Assembly: GCF_000186865.1 (NCBI RefSeq)
Contig: NW_008705581.1
Location: 84,592-148,591, forward strand
Direction of reading: 5' to 3'
Source: Aureococcus anophagefferens
Lineage: Eukaryota > Sar > Pelagophyceae > Pelagomonadales > Pelagomonadaceae
Length of the DNA stretch: 64,000 nt
Positions within the stretch are counted from its first letter, which is position 1; the number at the start of each line of letters is the position of its first letter. Shown here in pieces: positions 8,832 to 18,598 of the stretch. The notes under the pieces were generated by a model. It saw only the letters and a program-made list of their open reading frames with translations, searched no databases and was not told the origin of the DNA. A program made the translations under genes and the position numbers.

Positions 8832-9638
8832 TTGCACCGCCGCGGCACCGTGTGCCGGACGACCAAGTCGGTTGGGGCTGCGTGCGCCATGTGCCCGCCC
8901 GCCGCCGCGCCGCCCCCGGCGGCCGCGCCGGCGTTCACGACGCGGTCGGCGTACAACGTGAGCCTCGTGTCGCTGCTCGTCACCATCGCCGCCGTCGTCG
9001 CGGGCCTCTTTATTACTTTAAATTCCCACAGCTCGTCGACGCTGGGCTTCGCCCTCGAGAATTTGGTCGACACGCTGGGGTCCGTGCTCATCCTGTGGCG
9101 CTTCGACACGAACCACACGGACGAGGTGCTGGAAAGGCGCGAGCAGCGCACGGACGCGGGCATCGCGCTCATGTTCGTCGCGCTCGGGTGCACCGTGGCG
9201 GGCAACGCGACGAGCCATTTGCTCCACCGGGACCCGCTCAAGGACCGGCTGGCGTTACTATCCTTGGCCCTGCCGTCCTTCGTCGTGTTCTTGATCCTGG
9301 GCCGCTTCAAGTGGCGCATCGCCGTCGCCATCGAGAGCCCGTCTCTCAAAAAGGACGCGATCTGTAGCCTCTGCGGCTCCGCGATGTCTCTAGGCGTGCT
9401 GCTGAGCTACGTGCTCGACACCCATTTCGGCCTCTGGTGGGCCGACGCGACCATCGCCGCGGCCGTCGGCGCGGGCCTGGCGCTCTACGGCGCCTTCACG
9501 CTCCGCGCGACGCGGTCCTACCGGTGGTGGACGCGGCTCTTCTGGTCCGAGGGCGCGGTGTCCCGGGATTCGCGCGCGAAGGCGCGGTCCGCGACGGAGG
9601 GCCTGGAGATCCCCGGCGTCGAGGGGGACGTCGTCTAA
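8832..9638 (+). CDS. TMEM163/cation-efflux-like membrane protein
   Basis: A 268-residue (or 249, if ATG 8889, MCPPAAAP, is used) six-helix protein. The segments NVSLVSLLVTIAAVVAGLF, LGFALENLVDTLGSVLILWRF and KKDAICSLCGSAMSLGVLLSYVL ... WWADATIAAAVGAGLALYGAF match the transmembrane fold of cation diffusion facilitators. The Asp/Glu pattern is of the TMEM163 type (a zinc-binding vesicle protein) rather than of full ZnT proteins, and the cytosolic CDF C-terminal domain is absent. The charged tail (RSYRWWTRLFWSEG...) is short. Transport activity is inferred from the fold only. The gene ends 12 bp before the converging CPSF160 stop. Confidence 0.62.
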   Translation: MHRRGTVCRTTKSVGAACAMCPPAAAPPPAAAPAFTTRSAYNVSLVSLLVTIAAVVAGLFITLNSHSSSTLGFALENLVDTLGSVLILWRFDTNHTDEVLERREQRTDAGIALMFVALGCTVAGNATSHLLHRDPLKDRLALLSLALPSFVVFLILGRFKWRIAVAIESPSLKKDAICSLCGSAMSLGVLLSYVLDTHFGLWWADATIAAAVGAGLALYGAFTLRATRSYRWWTRLFWSEGAVSRDSRAKARSATEGLEIPGVEGDVV

Positions 9639-9650
9639 GCGCGCTTACGC

Positions 9651-12600
9651 CTAGAGGAAGTTCGCGAGGTCGTCGACGGCGAGGAGCGTGTCGAGGATCG
9701 TGTCCTTCGTCGTGCCGACGGCCTTCGCGAGGTCGACCTGGAGCTGGTGGTCCAGGGCGACGTAGCGGAAGAGGAGGTCGCCGTCGAGCACGTTCCGCGC
9801 GTGCGTGCTCGCGAGCAGATTCTTGTCCGGGTGCAGCGCCGCGTTGTGGCGCAGCGCGTTCGCGAGCACCGCGGCGAGCGCGCCGAGGCGCCGGAACGCG
9901 CGCTCGTCCACGGGGAACGCGCCGCCGACGGCGCCGTCCCGCGACCCGTAGACCGCGGCGACGCGCGCCGGGCCCAGCGCGTCGCCGACGTCGCCGACGC
10001 GGTGCCGGAGCATGACCGACACGGGCGACGCCAAAGCAAAGTGCGACCGCGACAGCAACCTGGGCAGGAAAAGGGTGATTCAACTTCGCTTCAATGTGAG
10101 TGTTCCGCGCGCGCGCGTTCCGTGAAAAGCGTCCACGCTTCGAGACCGTTCCTAGAGATGATCGCTCGTCCAAAAATCAGCCGAAACGAGTGGAAAACGG
10201 CCGAGATACGAGCCTTTGAAGTTGGGAATTTCGCTCTCTTTTCCTGCCCTGACAGCAACTTCTTGCCCCCGCGGTCGCGCGCGGAGCCCAGGGGCGCGTA
10301 CTGGAGCAGGCGCAGGGCGTCGCCGTCGCCGAGCACGATGCCCAGCGCGTGCGTGCCCGGCAGCTCGCCCGCGTCGACGACGAAGTCCGCCGCGGCGACG
10401 GACGACAGCGCGTGGTCCCCGTCCTTGGCCAGTTCCATGAGCATGCGGTCGCGGTCGCGCCAGTAGAGCAGGTGCGCCGACTGGTAGACGTCCGCGTAGA
10501 GCACGAAGTTCTTCACGACCTTGAGGGACACGATGTGGACCTGGCCGTGGAGCATGGCGATCTGCAACAGCTTGCCGGAAGGATCTAAGAGGTAGACCTC
10601 GACGCGGTTCGAAACGGCACACAATACATGGTCCTGGAGCTGGCGGACGCAGGACACGCAGCCCTTCACTTCTTTTTCGTAGGCGACCTTGAGCACGGGC
10701 AGGTAGCCGCAGCGTCTTCCCCGCCTGTTGTCCGGGTTGTCCTTGGGCGGCTTCCGCCGCACGGCCCGGTACTCGACCTCGAGCAAGAGGATTCTCCCCC
10801 GCGTGGGCCCGTCCTCGCCGATGCCGGACTCGTGGACCGTGCCGCAGATCACGTAGCAGACTTTCGCGCGCTCCGCCTTCTTCATGAAGTAGCCGATGGA
10901 CAGCGACACGCCCCTTTCCCCCCTCCGGAGGATCACCCTCTGGAGCGTCGAGAAGCCCAGGCCCGTCACGAGCCGCACCTCGCCCTTGTTCGACGCCGCG
11001 GGCGGCGGCACGCCGCCGAGCCGGCCGTCGTGGAGGCACTCCAACGGCCAGGCCTTGCAGCCGTTCGGGGCCTCCGTCGACGGCTCCGCGTCCTCGTCGA
11101 GCACCTCGCCCTCGACGTAGCCGTCGTCGCGCGGCCGCGCGCAGAGCAGGGCGTAGGCCGGCGCGGCGTCGACGCCCGGCGGCGGCGGGCCCAGCGAGCA
11201 GACGCGCAGGGGCGCCGCGCCCTCCAACGGCGACTTGTGGACGACGAGGCGCGACGACGGCGACGCGCCCGCGAGGACGACGTTGCCCAGGCCGCCGCAG
11301 ACGCGCGCGGCCCACGCATCGCCGCCGCCCTTGCAGCAGACGAGGAAGCCCCGGATCGACGGCAGCGGCGCGAAGCAGGCGCCGCTCGTCGCCGCCGCCG
11401 GCTCGTCGCCGCCGAAGGCGTCGACGCGGACGATCGTCGGCAACCCGCGCTCGCAGAGCAGCGCGGCGGGCTTCGCCAAGCCGAGGAAGACGCCGCTCCG
11501 GCTCTCGACGTTGCCGAAGGGGCTCAGGCTCACGGCCGCGGCGTCGACGCCCGCCCGCGGCCGGCCGATGAAGTCGTGCTCGAGCTTCCGGAGGCCCGGC
11601 GTGACGCCGTCCGACCAGTAGACGAGCAAATCGCCCGTCTCGAGCGCCAACGCTAAACACCACTTGCCCACGGTCTCCACGGCGAGCACGGGGCCGACGC
11701 GCTGCAGCGCGACGGCGACGCAGCGCGGCGGCGGGACGCCCTCGTCGTCGGCGTCGAGCCGCGCGCCCGCGAGCAGCCGCGGCGGCCCCAGCGTCGCGCC
11801 GGGCCACCGCCGACACGATCCGTCGCCGTCGACGCGCCGCGACGCCAGCGCGCCGTCGCCGAGGATGCCCACGCAGAAGACGAAGGACGCGTCGACCTCC
11901 TTCTTCACGGGCTTGGCGTCCTCGAGGTCCGCGCCGTAGAGGTACGCGCGCTCGTCGAATTTCGTCGCCGCGTGCCACCGCCCCGGCGCCGGCGCCGCGT
12001 CGTCCACGTCCATGGCCTCCACGGGCGCCAGGAGGCTCCCGGGGCACCGCGCGACGGCCACGGCCTCGACCTCGTCGTCGAAGACCTGGTCGCCGAGCGA
12101 GAGCTTGTCGCCTTCACTATCGACGACGAACGCGTCGCCGTTGGCCGTCAGCGCGACGTGGCGCGCCTCGTGGGACGCCACGGCCGCGAGGCCGTCGGCC
12201 GCCAGGGACCCCGCGCGCACGCGCGCCGCGTCCTTCGTGGCGACGAAGCCGCCCTGGGCGAAGACGAGGAAGACGAAACTCTCGGCGTCGGCGACGGGCG
12301 GCGCGACGACGCCCACGAGGTCGTCGCTGTCGTCGAATTCCAGGGCCTGCTCCTGGAACGTCGTCCCGTCGAAGAGGAACCAGCGCGCGCCGGACGACGT
12401 CGCCGCGACGACGACGTCGCGCGTCGACACCTCGCGGCTCTTCGTTTCTTCCCCGCGGAACGGCCCCCGCCAGCCGAAGCGGAAGAGCTTCGCGACCCCG
12501 TCGACGGCGAAGGTCGCCAACGCCCGCACGGCCGCGCCGCCGCCGAGCGTCGCGAGAGACCCGCGCGCGCCGGACGACGCGCCGCAGCACGCGACGAGCT

Positions 12601-14050
12601 CCGCGCGGCCCGCGGCCGCGGCCTCGGCCGCGGTCTTTTTCACGTCCGCGTTGCGCTGGGGCTGGAAGGGCCAGCGGTGCGTCGTCCGCGCGGACCACGT
12701 CGCGTCGACGACGGCGCCGACGCCGAGGAGCGAGTCCGTCGCCGTGAGCCGCAGCGGCGGCGGCGCCACGTCCGCGCCGAAGCCGCCGCGCGCGGCGCCG
12801 TAGAGCGCGCGCCACTCCGCGTCAGCCTGTTCCCGCGTCACGCCCTCCGGCAGCTCGTCCGACGCGTCCGCGAAGCCCTCGTCGAGCTTGGGCTTCTTGC
12901 TGAGGCGCCGGTTCGGCGCCGCCGCGAGGCCGACGTCGCCCAACACGCCGTCGCCGTCGAAGGACCCGAGGAAGACGCGGCGCCGCCGCGGGTCGTAGGC
13001 GACGCAGGACGCGACGGGCGCCGCCGCTAACGGCCGCAGGTGCAGCCGCCCGCGCCGCCCGTCCAGGACCCAGCACGTGGACGCGCCGGGGAGGCTCAGC
13101 AGCACGACGTCGTCGACGAGCTCCGCGGCCGCGCATTCCCCGCCTACGGCGACCGCGAGCTTCTCGTCGTTGGCGCGCAGCAGGTGGCGGCCCGCGGACT
13201 CGGCGGAGAAGTCCAGATCCGCGAAGCCGTTGAGCGCCAGCGCCTCGTACGCGCCGCCGCGCGCGATTTTCGCGAGCGAGTTGCGGAAGACGACGACGAG
13301 CCCGCCGTCGCGCGTGCACGCGAGGCACTGGGCCACGGGCGGGAGGCCGTCGACGGACCAGAGCGGGTAGACGCGCCGCCCGGCGACGTCGACGCCCAGC
13401 GCCGCGACGCGCGTCGACTTGGGCACGTCGCCGCGCGCGTCGCCCAGGACGACGATCAACGTCGCGGGCCCCGCGCCCGGCGCGTAGTCGAAGAAGCGGG
13501 GCAGCTCGCCCCGCTTCGCCGCGCGCTCGGCGATCCAGGGCTTCGGCGGCTCGCCGGTGTCCGCGTCCGGGCAGCACAGGAGCGGGATGACGACCAACCG
13601 CCCCTCGACGAGCGCGGCGGCCGAGGACCCGTCGCGCGCGACCGCGAGCGCCGGCGGCGTCCGGTCCGTCGCGGCGCTCCCGAAGGGCTTGGTCTCGACG
13701 TCGGCCAGCGGCGCGGCGCCGAGGCCCGCGGCGCCCGGCTCGAGGTCGAACAGGGCGAGGTCCCGGAGCTCGCCGTCGCCGTCGACGTCGACGAGCGCGA
13801 CCTTGAAGACGCCGAAGCTCAGGACCAGCGCGTCGCGGGGCCCACGGGGCCGGCGGCACGGTGCGAGGTCGTGGATGCGCTGCTCGAAGCTGAAGGCGCA
13901 CCGCAGCTGCAGCGTCGACGCGACGACGCCGTAGACCTCGAAGCCGCGGCCGCGCACGACGACGAGCTCCTCCTCGCCGCTACCGATCCGCGCCCAGCAG
14001 CAGCGGCTCACGCCCGTGGCCTGGTGCAGCAGGCGATGCACGAGGTACAT
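9651..14050 (-). CDS. CPSF1: Cleavage and polyadenylation specificity factor 160 kDa subunit
   Basis: A 1,399-residue protein, the usual size of CPSF160/Cft1, the scaffold of the mRNA 3'-end processing complex that holds WDR33 and CPSF30 at the polyadenylation signal. It has the three-propeller architecture shared with DDB1 and SF3b130. The N-terminus MYLVHRLLHQATGVSRCCWARI and a start at 14050 fit CPSF160. The C-terminal helical domain DGDLLFRYVALDHQLQVDLAKAVGTTKDTILDTL is typical. Exons 14050-10260 and 10059-9651 (3,791 + 409 nt) total exactly 1,400 codons once the 200-nt introner intron is removed, restoring GKKLLSRSHFALASP. In-frame codons upstream to 14215 look like leader sequence, so the first conserved Met was chosen. 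Confidence 0.85.
10060..10251 (+). mobile_element. Family B introner (copy B2), intron 10060-10259
   Basis: A 192-bp element with TSD ACAGCAAC at 10052-10059 and 10252-10259. The left end is CTGGGCAGGAAAAG and the right end CTTTTCCTGCCCTG. The internal sequence is forward on +, so antisense to its host (CPSF1). Read in the host sense the intron starts GTTGCTGT (TSD donor) and ends CCTGCCCAG. A ninth base (C in the host sense) also matches across the TSD copies. Confidence 0.93.
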
Positions 14051-14450
14051 GGTCTGCGCGTGATCGCGCGCGCGCAAGAGGCTCACACCTCGCGCTCGGC
14101 GAGGCGCCCTGCAGTGCTCGACGACGATCGCGCGCGCGCAAGAGCAACGACGATCGCGCGCGCGGAGGCCCTCACTGCGCTCGGCGAGGCGCCGTGCACT
14201 GCTCGAGCCGAGCACATCAAACCTTGTCGACGGCCGCCGGTCAGGATCCCGTACGCGTCCATGAGCCTTCCATGGCCGCAGCGACGAAGGCCGGCATAGG
14301 CCCGCGCATAGGCCTCGGCATCAGAACCCGCGAGGTGGTGTTAGGCCGCCGCGGGGCGCAAAAAAAGGCGCGGCGCGCCGCCGCGTGTGTGTCGGTGGGG
14401 CGGGCGGTACCGGACGTTCGGTTGGCCGCGGGGGGGCGCGCGCTCGCGCC
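14051..14450. repeat. Intergenic region with imperfect short repeats
   Basis: This 400-bp stretch separates the CPSF1 start from the BCCT stop. GATCGCGCGCGCAAGAG occurs at 14062-14078 and 14126-14142, with a third partial copy near 14150. A block of about 30 bp beginning CGCTCGGCGA and ending GTGCACTGCTCGA or GCAGTGCTCGA occurs at about 14091-14122 and 14178-14207. I see no convincing gene. It probably holds the CPSF1 promoter and 5'UTR, and the repeats suggest local slippage duplication. Confidence 0.5.
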
Positions 14451-17179
14451 CTAGGCCTCGTGGGCCTTGTCGTAGGCGAGGACCGCGCCCTCCTTGACGT
14501 CCTTGGCGATCTCCGTCGCCTCGGCGTCGCGGACGTTGTCGCCGCCCTCGACGTCGTCCGTCTCGCGCGCGGCCGCGGCGTAGCGGACGGGCCCGAGGTC
14601 GATCTCGCGCTCGCACTGCGCGAGCGCCAGCGGGTAGAAGAGCACGGCGATGCAGTAGTCCGTCATGAGGTCCCCCGTCGCGATGCCCAGCTTCTTGCGC
14701 ACGCTGTAGCGGCAGTAGGCGACGACGGCCGCAAAGGCCATGTAGAACGCGCCCGCGATCATGCGGAGGTTCGCCTCCATGGGCGCGAGCAGCAGGAGCA
14801 CGACGCCGAAATAGAAGATGAGGAAGGCTAACGCCGTGTACACGAGGGTCTTGTCGTCGTCGAGCTTGGTCAGGATCTTCCAGACGTAGACGAAGGGGAA
14901 CGCGATCAAGGCGTAGAGCCGCGACGCCGTCTTCCACCTGTGCCGAAACCAAATCTTCAACCCGACTTCAATGTGAGCGTATTCGAATGTTTTGACACGA
15001 GCTCTTCGGCTGGGCTTCGAGAACTCGACGAGAGCGATCGATCCGTCCAAAAATCAGCCGAATCGACTTTGATTTGACCGAGCTAGAGAATTCTCAAGTT
15101 TGGTCAGGACCACCCAAACCAGTGGTTGGTTTCGGCACAGTCTTCCACGTCAGTTCCAGGCACGAGGTCCGGAAGTCGGGCCGGAACTCGTCGAGGTCGC
15201 CGACCTCCTCCTGGACGGCGATGTAGAGCGCGTGGGACATGTACATGAGCACGATCGTGAAGGGCAACCCCGAGACGACGGAGACGGCCTGGAGCGCCTT
15301 GAGGCCGCGGTCCGGGTCGCCGCCGCCGCCCTTGAGCAGCGCCGTCGCCGCGGCGCCCTCCGTGATGGCCCAGAGGACGCGCTGGAAGAGGGGCGGGTCC
15401 GGGTCGCCGTTCGCGGCCAGAATGTCGATGACGAAGGACCCGGAGTCGGACGACGTGATGAAGTAGAGGAGCAGGCAGATCCACGAGTAGCCCGTGAGCG
15501 CGTAGGACAGCTGGCGGGAGCCGTAGGAGCCGAGCATGTCGAAGAAGATGTCCTCCGTGTCGAGGCACCACAGGTTCACCGTGTAGGCCTGGTTGTGCTT
15601 CGCCTCGAAGCCGCTCTTCTCGAGGCGCGTCGACTTGACGTCGCCGGCCGTCGGCGAGAAGCCGCAGTCCCAGTCGTCGTTGTTGTAGAGCGCCTCGAAC
15701 TGCATGCGGATGCCCGCGCCGCCGAAGACGCCGAACCAGAGCACGCAGTAGAGCACGGGGAGGATCAGGGTGAACATGATGAACTCGCCGAGCGTGCGGC
15801 CCTTGGAGATGCGCGCGAGAAACGTGCCCACGAAGGGCGCCCAGGAGATCCACCAGCCCCAGTAGAAGATGGTCCAGGAGTGCATCCAGCCCTCGTCGCC
15901 GCCCTGGCCGTCGGGGCCGCCGTAGTTGTCGCCCTCGATGACGACGGACGCCTCGGCGCCGGGGCCGTTGCGGCTCCAGCCGTGGTCCGCGCCGAGGCGC
16001 GCCCACGCGTCCGTCTCCCAGGAGATCTTCGGCAGGTACCAGAGGTAGTAGCCGAAGGACGTCGTCATGGCGTCCAAAATGTACATCGTGTCGTCCATGA
16101 AGAGCACCGCGAGTACGAGAATCATGCCCATGCCGAAGGCGACGTAGGAGATGGCCGCGATGCCGTTCTTCAGCCCCAGCACGACCGACGTCGTCGCCAG
16201 CGCCGTCACGGCCCAGACGATGACGATCTGCGTCTTCACGTTGAACAAAATGCCGAGGCGCCCCTTGTGGCAGTCCTCGCCGCTGCACCCGGCGCGCTGC
16301 GGCGGGTCGTCGCCCCACTGGCCGCCGAAGATGTCCTCGCCGGCGTAGGTGCCGCGGTCGAGGCGCACGAGGCCCTTGTTGAGCTGGCGCACGCCGAGGC
16401 CGAGCGACGTGCAGACGCCGAAGAGCGTGCAGACGATCGAGAGCACGTCGACGACGTCGCCGCGCCAGCCCTCGATGGCCTTGCCCCAGAGCGGGTAGAA
16501 GCAGGACCGCATGGTCAGCGGCAGACCGCGCCGGTAGGACATGATGGACATGAGGGCGCCGATGACGACGTAGGGCACCCAGCCGTGGAAGCCCCAGTGG
16601 AAGTACGTGACCATGAGCGCGTGGTTCGCCTTCTCGTTGTCGTTCATGTCCGCGTCCATCCAGCGCGCGCCGCCCCAGCCTACGGAGCGCGACGGTCGCG
16701 ACGTTTCGTCGTGTTCCCGGCCGACGTCTCTCGAACGTCGCCGCGGCCGCGGGACGCCGGCCCCCGCCGTGGAAGTGCCACATGGGCTCGGCGACGCCGT
16801 AGTAGAAGAGGCCCACGGCGACGCCGCAGCAGTAGAGCATGGCGAACCACTGCACGCGGCTGAACTCGGGCTCGTCGTTTGGCCCGCCGAGCTTGATCTT
16901 CGCGTACTTGCTGCACAGGATGTAGAGCAGCACGCCGATCCACAGGTTCTGCGACGCGATGTAGAGCCAGGTCCACTCGTCCGTGACCCACTGGAACCAG
17001 GTCTGGAACTCCTTGTAGGCGTCCCAGCGCATGGAGATGGTGTAGACGATTAAGCCCCAGATCAAAACGCAACTGTAGAGCGTCACGTAGGGGTTCAGCT
17101 TGAAGTAGAAGGGCGTGCCGTGCAGGCCCTCGACGAAGGGCAGCGTGATGCCCCGCCCGGGGACGGCCTTGGACGCCAT
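14451..17179 (-). CDS. BCCT-family betaine/choline/DMSP-type transporter
   Basis: An 809-residue sodium- or proton-coupled transporter for compatible solutes, with about twelve helices in the plasma membrane. Diagnostic blocks are GVAVGLFYYGVAEPMWHF, TYFHWGFHGWVPYVVIG (the HWG-x2-GW signature) and LLYFITSSDSGSFVIDILAANG (the TSxDSGS block). A hydrophilic insert with paired Cys (AGCSGEDCHKG) lies in an outer loop. There are three exons, 17179-16768, 16679-15149 and 14937-14451 (412 + 1,531 + 487 = 810 codons). The first intron (16680-16767, 88 nt, GC-AG) has GCGGGGGC at its donor and GCTGGGGC after the acceptor, a possible old TSD. The second is a family A introner. The start is MASKAVPGRG. 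Such carriers import glycine betaine or DMSP in marine organisms; the exact substrate is not readable. Confidence 0.82.
14938..15140 (+). mobile_element. Family A introner (copy A1), intron 14938-15148
   Basis: A 203-bp element, ends CTGTGCCGAAACC and GGTTTCGGCACAG, with TSD TCTTCCAC at 14930-14937 and 15141-15148. It is antisense to its host (BCCT gene). In the host sense the 211-nt intron begins GTGGAAGA and ends CGGCACAG. It shares its GGTTTCGGCACAG-type ends with copy A2 and is almost identical to it internally, so these two form a subfamily. Confidence 0.95.
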
Positions 17180-17359
17180 GATAACGTCGCGGAAGAGAAG
17201 CCCGATCCCCAGCGACGCCTTCTGCGGTGATGTCAACCGCGGAAGCTGCCCGTGAAGGGAGAACGAGATTACCTGCACCGTCGAGCACCCGGCCCCCCGT
17301 CCGGCCGCCCGCAAGCGAGTGCCGGGCCGGCCGCCGCGCCGTCCGCCCGCGTCGCCACC

Positions 17360-18592
17360 ATGAGCGTGGACATCAAGAACTACGGCGACGCGGACAAGAA
17401 GCTCATCAAGAAGCTCACGGCCGCGGGCAAGTTCGACGCGTCGCTGGACCAGAAGCTGAACATCGAGAAGGTGAACGTCGAGGTCATGGTGCGCTGGGTG
17501 AACGAGCGCCTCACCGAACTCCTAGGCTTCGAGGACGACGTCGTCGTGAACCTCGTGGAGAACATGCTCACGCAGACCCAGGACGCGTTCTCCGGCCAGG
17601 TCAAGCGCGTCGACCCGAAGCAGCTCCAGATCCAGCTCACGGGCTTCCTCGACCGGCAGGCGGCGCCGTTCGTCGCCGAGCTCTGGAAGCTGCTGCTGGA
17701 CGCGCAGGACGCGCCCCACGGCATCCCCCGGGCCTTCGTCGAGCGGAAGAAGGCCGAGCTGCTCAAGCGGCAGGCGACGCGCGACGGCGACAAGGCCGCG
17801 ATCCGCAAGGCCGGCGGCCGCGACGCCGGCGGCGGCCGCGAGGACGCGCAGCAGCGGCTCGTGCGCGCCGCCGCGGGCGAGGGGCGCCGCCGGTCGCGGG
17901 ACCGGCGGTCGCGGTCCCGGGACCGGCGGTCGCGGTCCCGGGACCGCCGGTCGCGGTCGCGGGACCGCGGCGGCGAGCGGCGGCGGAATCGGTCGCGCGA
18001 CCGGCGGTCGCGGTCGCGCGACGACCGGCGCCGGTCGCGGTCGGACTCGGCGGACCGGCGCCGCGAGAGGCGCCGGGACCGCGCGCCCGGCTTCGGCGCC
18101 GCGCCGCCCGCGGCGCCCGCGCCGCCCACGGGGCGGCCGCCGCTCCCCGCGCCCTGGGCCTGGCGTGAGTCGCGGAGCGAACGGGGCTCGTGGTACTGCG
18201 TCAACGAGGCGACGGGCGAGAGGCGCTGGGACGCGCCCGGCGCCGAGGCCAAGGTCGTCGTGCGCCACGTGCTCGTCAAGCACGCGGGTTCCAAGCGGCC
18301 CTCGAGCCACCGGACGGCGACGATCGCCCTTTCGAAGGCCGACGCGGCGGCGGAGCTCGAGGCGCTCCGCGCGGCCGTCGCGGCCGCGGAGGACCGGGCC
18401 GGCGCGCTGGCCGCCGCCGCCCGGGACCGGTCCGACTGCCCGTCGTCGGCCAAGGACGGCCAGCTCAAGCCCTTCGCGCGCGGCGAGCTCGACAAGAGCT
18501 TCGAGGCCGCGGCCTTCGCGCTCGAGCCGGGCGCGCTGAGCGGCGTCGTCGACACGCCGAGCGGCCTCCACCTCATCCTGCGCCTCTCCTAA
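17360..18592 (+). CDS. PWI-RS-WW-parvulin fusion (SRRM1-like N-terminus, Pin1-like C-terminus)
   Basis: A 410-residue nuclear protein that joins two known modules. Residues about 1-140 form a PWI domain like that of the splicing coactivator SRRM1 (KVNVEVMVRWVNERLTELLGFEDDVV ... QIQLTGFLDRQAAPFVAELWKLLLDAQ). A long RS-type repeat follows (about 175-250). Then comes a WW domain (WAWRESRSERGSWYCVNEATGERRW...P), and the last 105 residues are a Pin1-type peptidyl-prolyl isomerase. The catalytic residues of Pin1 are present: His in VVRHVLVKH, the basic phosphate clamp SKRPSS (Arg68 position is Lys), Cys in SDCPSSAK, and His in SGLHLILRL. Pin1 isomerises pSer/pThr-Pro bonds, so the fusion could act on phosphorylated splicing factors or the RNA polymerase II tail. 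The start ATG lies in a perfect GCCACC context. Confidence 0.85.
   Translation: MSVDIKNYGDADKKLIKKLTAAGKFDASLDQKLNIEKVNVEVMVRWVNERLTELLGFEDDVVVNLVENMLTQTQDAFSGQVKRVDPKQLQIQLTGFLDRQAAPFVAELWKLLLDAQDAPHGIPRAFVERKKAELLKRQATRDGDKAAIRKAGGRDAGGGREDAQQRLVRAAAGEGRRRSRDRRSRSRDRRSRSRDRRSRSRDRGGERRRNRSRDRRSRSRDDRRRSRSDSADRRRERRRDRAPGFGAAPPAAPAPPTGRPPLPAPWAWRESRSERGSWYCVNEATGERRWDAPGAEAKVVVRHVLVKHAGSKRPSSHRTATIALSKADAAAELEALRAAVAAAEDRAGALAAAARDRSDCPSSAKDGQLKPFARGELDKSFEAAAFALEPGALSGVVDTPSGLHLILRLS
17890..17975 (+). repeat. 24-nt coding repeats of the RS domain
   Basis: Between the PWI and WW parts the DNA consists of tandem 24-nt units built on GACCGGCGGTCGCGGTCC, each encoding an eight-residue DRRSRSRD-type unit. 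At least three units are nearly identical, which points to recent expansion. The reading frame is kept. Confidence 0.8.
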
Positions 18593-18598
18593 GACGAA

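Noticed and set aside
10060..10251. C-terminal extension of CPSF160 reading into the introner (ending ...RAEHSH)
   Set aside because: The same peptide tail appears at every family B copy in that orientation; splicing gives the conserved CPSF160 C-terminus instead.
14451..15050. Separate small gene starting within introner A1 (MDGSIALVEFSKPSRR...)
   Set aside because: Those codons are the introner itself; nearly the same peptide appears at copy A2. The real reading is an exon of the BCCT gene.
16680..16767. The 88-nt BCCT intron as an introner
   Set aside because: GCGGGGGC and GCTGGGGC at its borders could be a diverged TSD, but the interior shows no match to families A or B, so it is kept as an ordinary intron.
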